Notes: generated by a model from the letters alone, not told the origin. A DNA stretch of 64,000 nucleotides from Vibrio ostreicida (GCF_013074385.2 NZ_JABEYA020000009.1:62001-126000); one strand, 5' to 3'; counted from the first letter of the stretch, positions 10,577-19,126 are shown. Made by a program: numbers and translations.

Positions 10577-10990
10577 ATGTCTCATCAAGAAGAATATTTA
10601 TCAGTTGAAGAGTTAATCGAAATTCAAAAAGAAGAGACTCGCGATATTATTCAGGCTTTGCTTGAGGATGGTAGTGATCCAGATTCACTGTATGAGATTG
10701 AGCACCATTTGTTTGCTGAAGATTTTGCGACGCTGGAGAAAGCGGTTGTGGAAGCGTTTAAAATGGGTTTCGAAGTGCTAGAAGCCGAAGAAACCGAAGA
10801 TGAAGACGGCAAAAAGTTGCTTTGTTGTGATGCGACAATGGAGTCTGCTTTAGATGCATCAGCCATTGATGCACAGGTGGAGAAGCTGATTCATCTCGCT
10901 GAGAAGTATGATGTCATCTATGATGGATGGGGGACGTATTATGAAGGCGAAGACGCACTCTATACAGAAGAAGAAAACGATGATGAGTAA
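10577..10990 (+). CDS. rraB: Ribonuclease E inhibitor RraB
   Basis: RraB binds RNase E and changes the composition and activity of the degradosome, stabilising a subset of mRNAs. The 137-residue acidic product matches the family along its length: [18 protein letters not shown] near the N terminus, [15 protein letters not shown] in the middle, and [26 protein letters not shown] before an acidic tail. I chose the ATG at 10577 rather than an upstream ATG at 10493 because the conserved region starts directly after it and GGAG lies at 10566-10569. It is monocistronic, with a U-tailed hairpin 22 nt downstream. Confidence 0.95.
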   Translation: MSHQEEYLSVEELIEIQKEETRDIIQALLEDGSDPDSLYEIEHHLFAEDFATLEKAVVEAFKMGFEVLEAEETEDEDGKKLLCCDATMESALDASAIDAQVEKLIHLAEKYDVIYDGWGTYYEGEDALYTEEENDDE

Positions 10991-11011
10991 AATACATCGC
11001 TTGATATAAAC

Positions 11012-11033
11012 AACAGCCGAAAGGCTGTTTTTT
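11012..11033 (+). terminator. Rho-independent terminator of rraB
   Basis: A 7-bp stem AACAGCC / GGCTGTT with a GAAA tetraloop is followed directly by a run of T. Confidence 0.85.
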
Positions 11034-11094
11034 ATTGTCGCGGTGTGGCCGTTGGGACAACACTTCTCATTCGTGCGACTTTATGTAAGGAAAT

Positions 11095-11873
11095 ATGAAG
11101 TTATCACTGGCAGGACTCTGGCAAATCTCTCCACTAACGGATCTTTCTGTTCCTCAGAATGATGTTACTTTCCCTGGATCATTAAGTGCGGGGTTACCCG
11201 AGGCGCTTTCCGAACAATAGATTGCCGCTCAAGAATGGCATCTACTGCATGAAATCAATGTGGATCATTGCCTGTTGGCGGCTCCAGCGATAGGTTTAAT
11301 CTTGGTGGGTATGGCTCATTACGCCGAAATAAGGCTCAACGGTTTTGCTTTATTTGATTGTGATGGGACAAACAGTGGCGACCAGAAGGATATTCGACCC
11401 TTTTTGCAACTCGGCCGCAATCGATTTGAAATTCTCTTCATTCACGAATCAGAAGCGCTACTTTAGCAAGAAATCTCGTCGGAGAAGTGTCAACTTTATC
11501 GGCGAATTCAAGCAAAATCGGCTCTGAAAATGGGGATCTGGGAAGTGCCTTGCCTTCAGATCATTCGCCATGTCCGTCTTCAATCGGTGTCGATAAAAAA
11601 ATCAGCCACTGTGCTGGTGGCTGTGCGCTTCGTGTCACGGTTTTCTATCAAACCTATGCTTCAGGATTAATTTCCGCATCGGTCACATTGAATGGCATGA
11701 CTTATTGTTTACCACTTGATGTAAGAAATGACCACGTCAACGTTTTATTTCCAGTCGAAGAGCTGACTTACCCTGAGTCGATTAACTCGCATCAGCCTGA
11801 TTTTTAACAACTTGAAGTGAGGCTGGACGGTCAGGTTCGAACCTACGACGTCAGCTTGTGTACTGATCTTTGA
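11095..11873 (+). pseudogene. Decayed gene for a GH2-type galactose-binding-domain protein
   Basis: A start codon with a GTAAGGA ribosome site opens a frame reading MKLSLAGLWQISPLTDLSV, which resembles the N-terminal sugar-binding beta-sandwich of glycoside hydrolase family 2 proteins. The frame is broken by TAG at 11218-11220 and TAG at 11464-11466, then shifts at a run of seven A (11595-11601). It continues in another frame (ISASVTLNGMTYCLPLDVRNDHVN), is broken again by TAA at 11805-11807, and ends at TGA 11871-11873. Across all breaks, about 259 codons of coherent protein can be read, about the size I recall for a stand-alone protein of this kind in vibrios. So it looks like a whole gene in decay rather than a fragment. 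The family assignment is from remembered sequence patterns. Confidence 0.75.
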
Positions 11874-11890
11874 ACCACATATTGTCTGGA

Positions 11891-12277
11891 TTACACTTTA
11901 GCGAAAAGGCACGCTCCTTGTTGTTTCATCTGCCAAATACGTTCATGGACGTAGTAAGCAACGGTGTTAATACTGGGTTCGATAGCAGCCATGATTCCAC
12001 CTACCCACCAACTCCCGGTGAGAACGTATGCCACCCCGAATGCAACACTATAGTGAACGACAGCAAAGCTTGTTGTTTTGACCGCCGCTGAACGTGCTAA
12101 TTTGCGCAATTGTGGGAGGTGAAGCCAAACACGCTCATGAAAATAGAAGGCAACGGTATTCACCATAGGTTCAATCATTGCAATTAGGCCGCCAATAAGA
12201 ATATCACCAGTCAGTAAGTATGCGACGGTGAAGGCGATTGAGAAATGAATCGCGGCAAAAGTCAGAGTTTTCTTCAT
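11891..12277 (-). CDS. Membrane protein with two DUF2061 repeats
   Basis: The 128-residue product consists of two copies of the same roughly 50-residue unit. The first reads KTLTFAAIHFSIAFTVAYLL through to NTVAFYFHERVW. The second runs from KTTSFAVVHYSVAFGVAYVL to NTVAYYVHERIW. Each has two hydrophobic stretches around a conserved IEP..NT and an HERxW end, which is the DUF2061 pattern. Four membrane segments are therefore expected. Function is unknown. The gene is minus-strand, 142 nt from the UspF-like gene. Its 3' end abuts the decayed gene, and no clear terminator was seen after it. Confidence 0.8.
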   Translation of the reverse strand: MKKTLTFAAIHFSIAFTVAYLLTGDILIGGLIAMIEPMVNTVAFYFHERVWLHLPQLRKLARSAAVKTTSFAVVHYSVAFGVAYVLTGSWWVGGIMAAIEPSINTVAYYVHERIWQMKQQGACLFAKV

Positions 12278-12381
12278 AGCATCGTCTCGGTTTATTGTGT
12301 GCTAAGACCATTATTGACGACGAATGGAGTAAGTTAAAGACAATTGAATCTATACTTTCGATTGATAAAAACTATCAATAA

Positions 12382-12400
12382 GGCGCACATTTCATGCGCC
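12382..12400 (-). terminator. Possible terminator hairpin downstream of the UspF-like gene
   Basis: GGCGCA / TGCGCC forms a 6-bp stem. On the minus strand it is followed by TTATTGATAG and a second small inverted repeat with a T5 loop. The placement 20 nt after the stop codon fits a terminator, but the U tract is poor. Confidence 0.4.
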
Positions 12401-12419
12401 GAACCGTGTTTATAGGGGC

Positions 12420-12857
12420 TCAGTTGTTTGGTTTTACGACCAAAACATTAACAGGGGAATTCTGAACCACTTTACTGGCGACTGAGCCAAGTATTACTTT
12501 GTCCAATTTCGAACGTTTGTGGCTGGGCATGACAATAAGATCGGCATGTACCTTCTTCGCATAGTCGAGAATGGTGGCATAGGCTTTCCCTTCCGCAACG
12601 TGAACCTGATGAGACACCGCTTCTGGGATGTGCTTTATGGCAAAATCCTTCAACTGCTGTTCGACATCACGTTTCATTTGTGCGGCTGCATCTTTCGGGA
12701 AGTAGCTCGCAACCATGGACATGTGGATACCAGGCAAAACGTTAAGTAGGTGTATCTGTGCATCTGAGTGTTTTGCATGCCATACTGCCAGCGCCAATGC
12801 TTTGTCAGAAAAGCCCTGATCGTTGAGATCGACAGGAACAAGAATTTGTTTATACAT
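12420..12857 (-). CDS. Universal stress protein, UspF-like
   Basis: Universal stress proteins are small alpha/beta cytoplasmic proteins induced by starvation and stress; some bind ATP. The 145-residue product begins MYKQILVPVDLNDQGFSDKA and ends LGSVASKVVQNSPVNVLVVKP, the usual Usp frame. The phosphate-binding loop reads MPSHKRSKLDKVILGS, which resembles the SHRP loop of UspF rather than the GTHG loop of UspA. I chose the ATG at 12857; the TTG one codon upstream is less likely. The gene stands alone between the DUF2061 gene and the TRAP permease, all on the minus strand. Confidence 0.88.
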   Translation of the reverse strand: MYKQILVPVDLNDQGFSDKALALAVWHAKHSDAQIHLLNVLPGIHMSMVASYFPKDAAAQMKRDVEQQLKDFAIKHIPEAVSHQVHVAEGKAYATILDYAKKVHADLIVMPSHKRSKLDKVILGSVASKVVQNSPVNVLVVKPNN

Positions 12858-12986
12858 CAATGACTCTCTTCAAATTGAATCGGTGTGATCGCTATAATAA
12901 AGGGCAGAGATCAGAGAAGAATCTGATCAATGCCGAATACTATAAGGATAGCCCCATTCTTTGATACTCCATGGGGCCTCATTTTA

Positions 12987-15566
12987 TCAGGCACTTAACT
13001 CATCATTACGAGCTCGTCTTCTCTGGTTCAGCCCAATAGCAAAAAGAAGCAGCAGTGCAGGGACAAATACCCATTCTTTCATCGGCCTATCAGCATCGAC
13101 CACCACTGAACTGATTTCCCAGTCAAAGTCAACGCCAGCGGCTTCAGCAGGACTGCCAAATTCGACCATATCAACGACCATACGCCCATCGATATTTTTA
13201 AGCATGAGACCCATTGAAGCGATGCGTGCATCGGCAGAGACTGCTTGCTCCTCAAAAGGCAGTCGAACGGTTTTGGAGATCAGATCACCTTCAAAATTTT
13301 CACCTGAAATCTTCAGTTCAATATCTTGTCCAACGGGAAGCGCCGCTGCAATTTCGGAAATATCGGTCCCCGGATAGAAAACCTTTGCAGAGTAAATTTG
13401 ATCCCACCAGAAACCCGGTCTAAAGAAGGTAAAAGTTAAAATTAGCAGAAGAACTGTTTCCCACCACTTGTTTTTGGTTAACCACCACCCTTGTGTGGCT
13501 GCTGAGAATATCAACATGGCAATAACGGAAGATAGGATCGTCAGTGCCAAGTGCCACCAAGTATCAATACCCATGAGCAATAACTGAGTATTGAAAATGA
13601 ACATAAAGGGTAAGATGGCTGTTCGAATATCGTAAGTGAAGCCTTGGATACCAGTGCGTATCGGATCGGATTTGGCAATGGCGGCAGCGGCAAAGGCGGC
13701 GAGGCCGACGGGAGGTGTATCATCAGCCAGAATTCCGAAATAGAACACAAACAGGTGAACGGCAATCAATGGGATAATCAATCCACTCTGAGCACCAAGC
13801 GTGACAATCACTGGCGCCATTAGAGTTGAAACAACAATATAGTTGGCGGTTGTTGGCAGGCCCATTCCCAGAATCAAACTAATGACCGCGGTAAACAACA
13901 ACATTAAAATGATGTTGCCACCCGAAATGAATTCAACGAAATCAGTCATCACGAGACCGATACCCGTCAGGGTAACCACGCCAACGACGGTTCCCGCGGC
14001 TGCGGTTGCTACACCGATGCCAATCATATTTCGCGCGCCGGATACGAGGCTTTCCGCAAGATCAACAAAGCCTTCTTTGGTCTGATCATAAATGGAACCT
14101 TGTCTGGACAGAAGCACCATTAATGGACGTTGAGTAATTAAAATGAAGATCATAAAGACGGTGGCCCAAAATGCCGATAGGCCAGGGGAGAACCGCTCAA
14201 CCGTTAAACACCAGACGAGAACAACGATGGGCAGTAAAAAATGCAATCCAGACTTGATGGTTGGGCCTGGGTCTGGCACTTCTGTCAACTCTGCATCGAT
14301 CTCAATCGCACCTTCGCCTGCGTATTTGGCGGAGATATTGACCAACGCGACATAAGCAACCAGCAGTGCTATCGTTACGATCGGTGTTGCGGCGTCACCA
14401 AACACGTCTTTAGTCCAACCTACACCGTAATAGACCAGTGCACTGATCACACAAAGGCCTAGGATTGTACCTGTAAAGGAAAGTAGACTTTGAACTACCG
14501 TTGGTGTGTGGCGACGAGGAAGGCCCGTCATACCGGCTTTACACGCTTCTAGGTGAACAATGTAGATGAGAGCAATATACGAAATTAGAGCAGGTAAAAT
14601 CGCCGCTTTGATTACTTCGACGTAAGAGATGCCTACGTACTCAACCATCAAAAAGGCAGCCGCGCCCATGATAGGTGGTGTTAATTGTCCATTGGTTGAG
14701 GCAGCGACCTCGACGGCGCCTGCCTTGGTGCCAGGGAATCCAACCCGCTTCATCAAAGGAATGGTAAAGGTTCCGGTGGTGACAACGTTTGCAATAGAAG
14801 AGCCTGAAACGAGACCAGACAGCCCTGAGGCTACGACAGCGGCTTTTGCAGGGCCGCCTTTCATGTGGCCCAGTAACGAAAAAGCGACTTTAATGAAGTA
14901 CGCGCCTGCCCCCGCTCTTTCTAACATTGCCCCAAAAAGAACAAACAAAAATACGAATGAGGTGGAAACACCCAGAGCGACACCAAATACCCCTTCCGTA
15001 GTAAGCCAAAGATGCGACATTGCTTTGTTTAAGCTAGCGCCTTTGTGGGCAATCACATCGGGCATGTATGGACCGCCAAAGGTGTACAGGAGAAAAACAG
15101 CTGCGACGACCATAAGAGGAGGGCCTAAAGCACGACGTGTGGCTTCAAGCAGTAGGATCATACCCGTTACGGCAACAACAATATCTGCTGTGGTCGGAGC
15201 GCCTGAACGATCAGCGAGCTCGGTATAAAACAAATAAATATAGGCGGCAGAAAAGCTACCTGCGAGCGCCAATAACCAATCCAATGCGGGTATCGAGTTA
15301 CGGGGCGAACTTTTCAGAGCAGGGTAAGCAGTAAATGCGAGAAAAATGGCGAACATTAAGTGTATAGAACGAGCCTCAGTATCGTTGAGCACGCCAAAGT
15401 TGAAAATGAACGGCAAGGGTGATGCGTACCAAAGTTGGAATAGTGACCAACAAAGTGGCACAAACCATAACAATCTGCCTGCGAGTCCAGAAGGGGAGCG
15501 AGCTCCAGTGTCGGCTTGAGCTACCATTTCTTGCACATCTTGAGACGGAGTGCTTGTCTTCGACAT
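12987..15566 (-). CDS. TAXI-type TRAP transporter, fused DctQM permease
   Basis: This is the 859-residue membrane component of a tripartite ATP-independent periplasmic transporter in which the small (Q) and large (M) subunits are fused. The first 200 residues hold the Q-like helices. The M part follows, with the conserved GGPAKAAVVASGLSGLVSGSS, TNGQLTPPIMGAAAFLM, GMGLPTTANYIV and ADDTPPVGLAAFAAAAIA motifs. A C-terminal extension (about residues 700-859) matches the DUF3394 region, with a soluble beta-rich part before a last helix and a basic tail. The partner binding protein is encoded just upstream. The substrate cannot be read from sequence; TAXI systems are often linked to glutamate or other dicarboxylates, which is only a guess here. 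Confidence 0.93.
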   Translation of the reverse strand: MSKTSTPSQDVQEMVAQADTGARSPSGLAGRLLWFVPLCWSLFQLWYASPLPFIFNFGVLNDTEARSIHLMFAIFLAFTAYPALKSSPRNSIPALDWLLALAGSFSAAYIYLFYTELADRSGAPTTADIVVAVTGMILLLEATRRALGPPLMVVAAVFLLYTFGGPYMPDVIAHKGASLNKAMSHLWLTTEGVFGVALGVSTSFVFLFVLFGAMLERAGAGAYFIKVAFSLLGHMKGGPAKAAVVASGLSGLVSGSSIANVVTTGTFTIPLMKRVGFPGTKAGAVEVAASTNGQLTPPIMGAAAFLMVEYVGISYVEVIKAAILPALISYIALIYIVHLEACKAGMTGLPRRHTPTVVQSLLSFTGTILGLCVISALVYYGVGWTKDVFGDAATPIVTIALLVAYVALVNISAKYAGEGAIEIDAELTEVPDPGPTIKSGLHFLLPIVVLVWCLTVERFSPGLSAFWATVFMIFILITQRPLMVLLSRQGSIYDQTKEGFVDLAESLVSGARNMIGIGVATAAAGTVVGVVTLTGIGLVMTDFVEFISGGNIILMLLFTAVISLILGMGLPTTANYIVVSTLMAPVIVTLGAQSGLIIPLIAVHLFVFYFGILADDTPPVGLAAFAAAAIAKSDPIRTGIQGFTYDIRTAILPFMFIFNTQLLLMGIDTWWHLALTILSSVIAMLIFSAATQGWWLTKNKWWETVLLLILTFTFFRPGFWWDQIYSAKVFYPGTDISEIAAALPVGQDIELKISGENFEGDLISKTVRLPFEEQAVSADARIASMGLMLKNIDGRMVVDMVEFGSPAEAAGVDFDWEISSVVVDADRPMKEWVFVPALLLLFAIGLNQRRRARNDELSA

Positions 15567-15747
15567 GTTCTTAATCCTTATTATAAACGGCCTGTATTTT
15601 TATCGTTATCAGCACCTATTTTGTCTCTTTTCTATTTTAAAAAGATTAAATATTGCTCAGAGTTATAAATTTATAAGAGGTAAAACGAAGAAGAGTTTCA
15701 AATGCGCTGAAACTCAAGAATATTATTATTTTATTTTTGGCTTACGC

Positions 15748-15777
15748 CTTGCCAAGGCAAACAGGTGCCTTGGCAAG
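15748..15777 (-). repeat. Intercistronic 12-bp stem-loop between binding protein and permease
   Basis: CTTGCCAAGGCA / TGCCTTGGCAAG is a perfect 12-bp inverted repeat with a 6-nt loop, 10 nt after the binding-protein stop codon. No U tract follows on the minus strand, so a full terminator is unlikely. Such hairpins often protect the binding-protein mRNA and lower permease output. Confidence 0.65.
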
Positions 15778-15787
15778 TGAAGAAGCG

Positions 15788-16756
15788 TTACTTAATTAAA
15801 CCCACTTCTTTGTAATATTTCTCTGCCCCTGGATGTAGAGGAATAGAAAGGCCAGCTTTTACCATGTCTTCCTTTTTAAGGTTAGCAAATGCTGGGTGAA
15901 GACGTTTAAATGTATCGAAATTTTCAAACACCGATTTGGCTACATTGTACGCAACCTCATTCGATACGTCTGTGGTTGTGACCATAGTCGCTGCAACACC
16001 AAAGCTATTGATATCTTTGTCTGTACCACGGTACATACCCGCTGGAACTGTGCTAAAAGCATAGTACGGGTTGTCAGCGACAATTTTGTCGATTTGCGGA
16101 CCGGTTGCGGGGATAAGTTTGGCATCACAAGAGGTTGTTGCTTCTTTTATTGAACCATTTGGATGACCAACTACGTAGACAAAGGCATCAATTTTGTTAT
16201 CACACAGAGCTTGAGAGCGTTCTGAACCTTTGAGTTCGGACGTTAGCTTAAAGCTGTCATTCGTCCACCCCATTGACTCCATGACCACACCCATGGTTGC
16301 TCTGTCACCTGAACCAGGGTTGCCGATATTGACACGTTTGCCTTTAAGGTCAGCTACGCCTTCGATACCAGAGTCAGAGCGCGCAATAATGTTAAATGGT
16401 TCGGTATGCAGAGAGAAGACGGCGCGCAGTTTTTTATACGGGCCTTGTTCTGCGAATTTACTGGTGCCGTTGTAACCGTGGTATTGCCAGTCAGACTGAA
16501 CGATACCGAAATCCAATTCGCCAGCGCGGATAGTGTTGACGTTATAGATTGACCCCCCCGTTGACTCGACAGAACAACGAATATTGTGGTCTTTACGGCC
16601 TTTGTTGACTAGCTTACAGATGGCACCACCTGTTGGGTAGTAAACACCAGTAACAGAACCGGTACCAATAGTAATGAATTCTTGAGCGTTGACAGCACCA
16701 GCGCCCATGACAGCGGCTGCAATTGCACCCACTTTGATCAGTTTGTTCAATGCCAT
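15788..16756 (-). CDS. TAXI-family TRAP transporter substrate-binding protein
   Basis: This is the 322-residue periplasmic receptor of the TRAP system. It starts with a clear signal peptide (MALNKLIKVGAIAAAVMGAGAVNA, cleavage expected before QEF). The mature protein has the TAXI signature TIGTGSVTGVYYPTGGAICKLVN, then GELDFGIVQSDWQYHGYNG and GKRVNIGNPGSGDRATM. Vibrio versions are often annotated as 'immunogenic protein'. An excellent Shine-Dalgarno (AAGGAAGGG) precedes the ATG. It is the first gene of the operon with the fused permease, 221 nt apart and separated by a stem-loop. A perfect CRP-type site lies upstream at 17026-17041. Confidence 0.95.
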   Translation of the reverse strand: MALNKLIKVGAIAAAVMGAGAVNAQEFITIGTGSVTGVYYPTGGAICKLVNKGRKDHNIRCSVESTGGSIYNVNTIRAGELDFGIVQSDWQYHGYNGTSKFAEQGPYKKLRAVFSLHTEPFNIIARSDSGIEGVADLKGKRVNIGNPGSGDRATMGVVMESMGWTNDSFKLTSELKGSERSQALCDNKIDAFVYVVGHPNGSIKEATTSCDAKLIPATGPQIDKIVADNPYYAFSTVPAGMYRGTDKDINSFGVAATMVTTTDVSNEVAYNVAKSVFENFDTFKRLHPAFANLKKEDMVKAGLSIPLHPGAEKYYKEVGLIK

Positions 16757-16997
16757 GAATTTCCCTTCCTTTAATCATTATTTGTCCTGCAGCCATTGGC
16801 TGGCCACAGGCGTTTCCCCATGCTGGAAACGGCACTTTTTCAATCCGTGTGTTGGAAAAGTGGCTGAATCATACCAAAAAATGGGCACAGGATTATACGA
16901 TTGTTAATGGATGTAGCTATTATTGAGGGTTTTTGTTTATTTTGTTAATGGATGGTTTTTGGTTTAAATTCATTAAAATCAATGTCTTATGCTAACT

Positions 16998-17041
16998 ATT
17001 ATGCAGTGGGGGATATTTTTTAAGATGTGATTTGAGTCACA
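16998..17041 (-). promoter_or_regulatory. CRP class II-type promoter of the TAXI TRAP operon
   Basis: TGTGA-TTTGAG-TCACA at 17026-17041 matches the CRP half-sites exactly. On the minus strand a -10-like CATAAT lies at 17003-16998. A start about 6-7 nt after it (near 16992) would put the CRP centre at about -41.5, the classical class II position. No good -35 is seen, as expected for such promoters. The site lies between argR and the TRAP operon and points to carbon-source control of uptake. Confidence 0.6.
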
Positions 17042-17090
17042 CAGACTATAGGTCGGTGTGACCACTATAAATAAAGAATATATTTCAAAT

Positions 17091-17561
17091 CTAGCCAGTA
17101 TACTCAAACAACTCACATACCGAATCAAAGAGTTGTTCTGTGGTGATACTCATTGTCGGAGTGATAAAAATGGTATCGTCTCCAGCAACAACGCCCAGAA
17201 TACCTTCAGATTTGCCTAATGAATCGAGAAGGCGAGCGATAAGCTGAGCCGCTCCTGGGCCTGTATGGATGACGACCAACGCATTGTTGTGATCGACATC
17301 TAGAACCAGTTCACGCAGTGAACTTGAGACCGTTGGGACTCCCAGCTCTGCAGGGAGGCAATAGACCATTTCCATTTTTGCGTTGCGAGTCCGCACCGCC
17401 CCAAATTTGGTAAGCATTCTGGAAACTTTTGATTGGTTGATGTTTTCAAAGCCTTCATTTTTCAGAGCATCAACAATATCGCCCTGAGAGCCAAATCGTT
17501 CCTCTTTGAGTAGGGCTTTAAAAGCGCGGATGAGGTGATCTTGCTTTTCTGAATGACGCAT
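17091..17561 (-). CDS. argR: Arginine repressor ArgR
   Basis: ArgR is a hexameric DNA-binding protein that uses L-arginine as co-repressor for arginine biosynthesis and control of catabolism; it also assists XerCD recombination in E. coli. The 156-residue length is standard. The winged-helix N-terminal domain contains [31 protein letters not shown] (about residues 25-55). The C-terminal arginine-binding part contains [16 protein letters not shown] and [11 protein letters not shown] with its paired aspartates. It is divergent from mdh, as in many gammaproteobacteria. Confidence 0.97.
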   Translation of the reverse strand: MRHSEKQDHLIRAFKALLKEERFGSQGDIVDALKNEGFENINQSKVSRMLTKFGAVRTRNAKMEMVYCLPAELGVPTVSSSLRELVLDVDHNNALVVIHTGPGAAQLIARLLDSLGKSEGILGVVAGDDTIFITPTMSITTEQLFDSVCELFEYTG

Positions 17562-17594
17562 GGTTCTCTTTCAACTCAAGTTTAGATAAAATAC

Positions 17595-17620
17595 AAGTGA
17601 ATATTCTCGCATAGCTATGC
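17595..17620. promoter_or_regulatory. Palindromic site GCATAGCTATGC upstream of argR (candidate autoregulatory operator)
   Basis: The 12-bp palindrome at 17609-17620 is preceded by TGAATATTC (17598-17606), which is half of a standard ARG box. The identical palindrome, also with a TGAAT to its left, occurs upstream of arcA. It lies 48 nt from the argR start codon, where an autorepression site would be expected. Confidence 0.45.
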
Positions 17621-17790
17621 AAGCAGTGCCAACGTTATACCTAAAATCTGTCTTATGTGTCACTGTAAACTCACCGATTATTGTCATCATTTTTGCGGTT
17701 AAATGCGCAGTGAATATCGCTAATATCCAATAGAACAAATGTTGCCTTAGGCCTCGTTTTTACTGAGTTGCGCAAGGTCGCAAAGCTGAG

Positions 17791-17826
17791 GTTAATTGAT
17801 TGTAATCAAGATGTGATTACTATAGT
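17791..17826 (+). promoter_or_regulatory. mdh promoter with ArcA-box-like sequence
   Basis: GTTAATTGATTGTAA (17791-17805) matches the ArcA-P consensus GTTAATTAAATGTTA at 12 of 15 positions. A -10-like TATAGT follows at 17821-17826. The box would overlap the -35 region, a repressing position, and mdh is known to be ArcA-repressed in E. coli. The -35 itself is poor. Confidence 0.4.
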
Positions 17827-17895
17827 TTTGGACAGCGTTGATGACATAACATCACCCAAATATTTATAAAGAGATCCATCTCAAGGAGAACTACG

Positions 17896-18828
17896 ATGAA
17901 AGTAGCCGTTATTGGTGCCGCTGGAGGCATCGGTCAAGCTCTTGCCCTTCTACTGAAAAACCACCTTCCTGCTGGGTCAGATTTAGCCCTGTATGATATT
18001 GCACCAGTAACGCCCGGCGTGGCTGCGGACCTGAGTCATATCCCTACGCCTGTTTCGATAAAAGGCTATGCTGGTGAAGACCCAACGCCGGCGATGGAAG
18101 GAGCCGATGTCGTTCTTATTTCTGCGGGTGTTGCCCGTAAGCCAGGCATGGATCGTGCTGACCTGTTTAATGTCAATGCAGGTATTGTCAAATCGTTGGC
18201 TGAAAAAATCGCAACGGTTTGTCCCAAAGCGCTAGTGGGTATTATTACAAACCCAGTCAATACCACGGTTCCTATCGCGGCGGAAGTATTAAAGAAAGCG
18301 GGTGTGTATGATAAACGTCGTTTGTTTGGTGTGACAACACTAGACGTAATCCGCTCTGAGACTTTTGTTGCAGACCTGAAAGGGAAAGATCCGAGCAACA
18401 TCAAAGTCCCTGTGATTGGTGGACATTCTGGCGTAACGATTCTACCACTATTATCGCAGGTTGAAGGTGTTGACTTCAGTCCTGAAGAAGTGGAAGCATT
18501 GACGAAGCGCATTCAAAATGCGGGTACTGAAGTCGTTGAAGCAAAAGCTGGTGGAGGTAGCGCCACGTTATCAATGGGTCAAGCCGCATGTCGTTTTGGT
18601 TTGTCACTGGTCAAGGCACTTCAAGGTGAAGAAGTGATTGATTACGCTTATGTAGAAGGCAACGGAGAGCATGCCCCATTTTTCGCACAGCCAGTTAAGC
18701 TATGCAAAGAGGGTGTTGAAGCTGTGTTAAGTTACGGTGAATTGAGTGACTTCGAAAATAATGCATTGAATGGTATGTTGGACACGCTAAATGGAGACAT
18801 CCAGATCGGCGTTGATTTCGTTAAGTAA
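17896..18828 (+). CDS. mdh: Malate dehydrogenase
   Basis: Malate dehydrogenase interconverts malate and oxaloacetate with NAD in the TCA cycle. The 310-residue product has the NAD-binding [14 protein letters not shown] near the N terminus, [13 protein letters not shown], the catalytic [13 protein letters not shown] region and [12 protein letters not shown] with the proton-relay histidine near residue 177. Length and motifs match the E. coli enzyme (312 residues). An AAGGAG site lies 8 nt before the ATG. It is followed by a U-tailed hairpin, so it is monocistronic. Confidence 0.98.
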   Translation: MKVAVIGAAGGIGQALALLLKNHLPAGSDLALYDIAPVTPGVAADLSHIPTPVSIKGYAGEDPTPAMEGADVVLISAGVARKPGMDRADLFNVNAGIVKSLAEKIATVCPKALVGIITNPVNTTVPIAAEVLKKAGVYDKRRLFGVTTLDVIRSETFVADLKGKDPSNIKVPVIGGHSGVTILPLLSQVEGVDFSPEEVEALTKRIQNAGTEVVEAKAGGGSATLSMGQAACRFGLSLVKALQGEEVIDYAYVEGNGEHAPFFAQPVKLCKEGVEAVLSYGELSDFENNALNGMLDTLNGDIQIGVDFVK

Positions 18829-18850
18829 GTAAAAGATATCCAAAAATGCT

Positions 18851-18874
18851 GCCGGCTTTCGAGTCGGCTTTTTT
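18851..18874 (+). terminator. Rho-independent terminator of mdh
   Basis: GCCGGC / GTCGGC (one G-U pair) with a 6-nt loop is followed by TTTTTT. Confidence 0.8.
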
Positions 18875-18923
18875 GATCCTTCCATTGAGAACTACGTAAG
18901 TAAGTTTAAAATAGGAGATCGTC

Positions 18924-19115
18924 ATGGATATTAACGAAATTGAAAAAGGTATGTTGGTCGAGTGTCAGTCCGGTGTAGGGCACGTGTTGGTGGTTGATGC
19001 AAAGACGAACTCTGTCCTAATCGAAGAACGAGAGTCGCAACGACAATTTGCGGCTGAGGTTAGTGAATTAGTCGACGATCCACAACTGCATATAGGCTGC
19101 GATAAATATTACTAA
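18924..19115 (+). CDS. Small uncharacterised protein (63 residues)
   Basis: The frame has a consensus AGGAG 10 nt before its ATG and a terminator just after the stop, so it looks like a real gene. The product (MDINEIEKGMLVEC... to ...HIGCDKYY) is acidic and soluble and seems to be a small beta-rich fold: a V/L/I-rich core around GHVLVVDAKTNSVLIEE suggests strands of an SH3-like barrel. I do not recognise a family with certainty. It lies between mdh and the convergent ridA and shares a bidirectional terminator with the latter. Function unknown. Confidence 0.75.
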   Translation: MDINEIEKGMLVECQSGVGHVLVVDAKTNSVLIEERESQRQFAAEVSELVDDPQLHIGCDKYY

Positions 19116-19126
19116 GTTTTAGAAAG

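Larger units (their letters stand above)
17562..17895. other. argR-mdh divergent promoter region
   Basis: This 334-nt spacer holds both divergent promoters. Elements seen are a palindrome next to argR (17609-17620) and an ArcA-box-like sequence with a -10 element close to mdh (17791-17826). No gene is apparent. Confidence 0.7.

Noticed and set aside
11218..11466. TAG codons read through as an amino acid in the gene at 11095
   Set aside because: A TAA and a frameshift also break the frame, and no recoding element or tRNA is seen, so decay is the simpler reading.
14629..15228. 199-codon open frame on the plus strand
   Set aside because: It lies antisense to the TRAP permease M domain. Its product is low-complexity (A, P, T, S) as expected from the reverse of a membrane protein, with no ribosome site.
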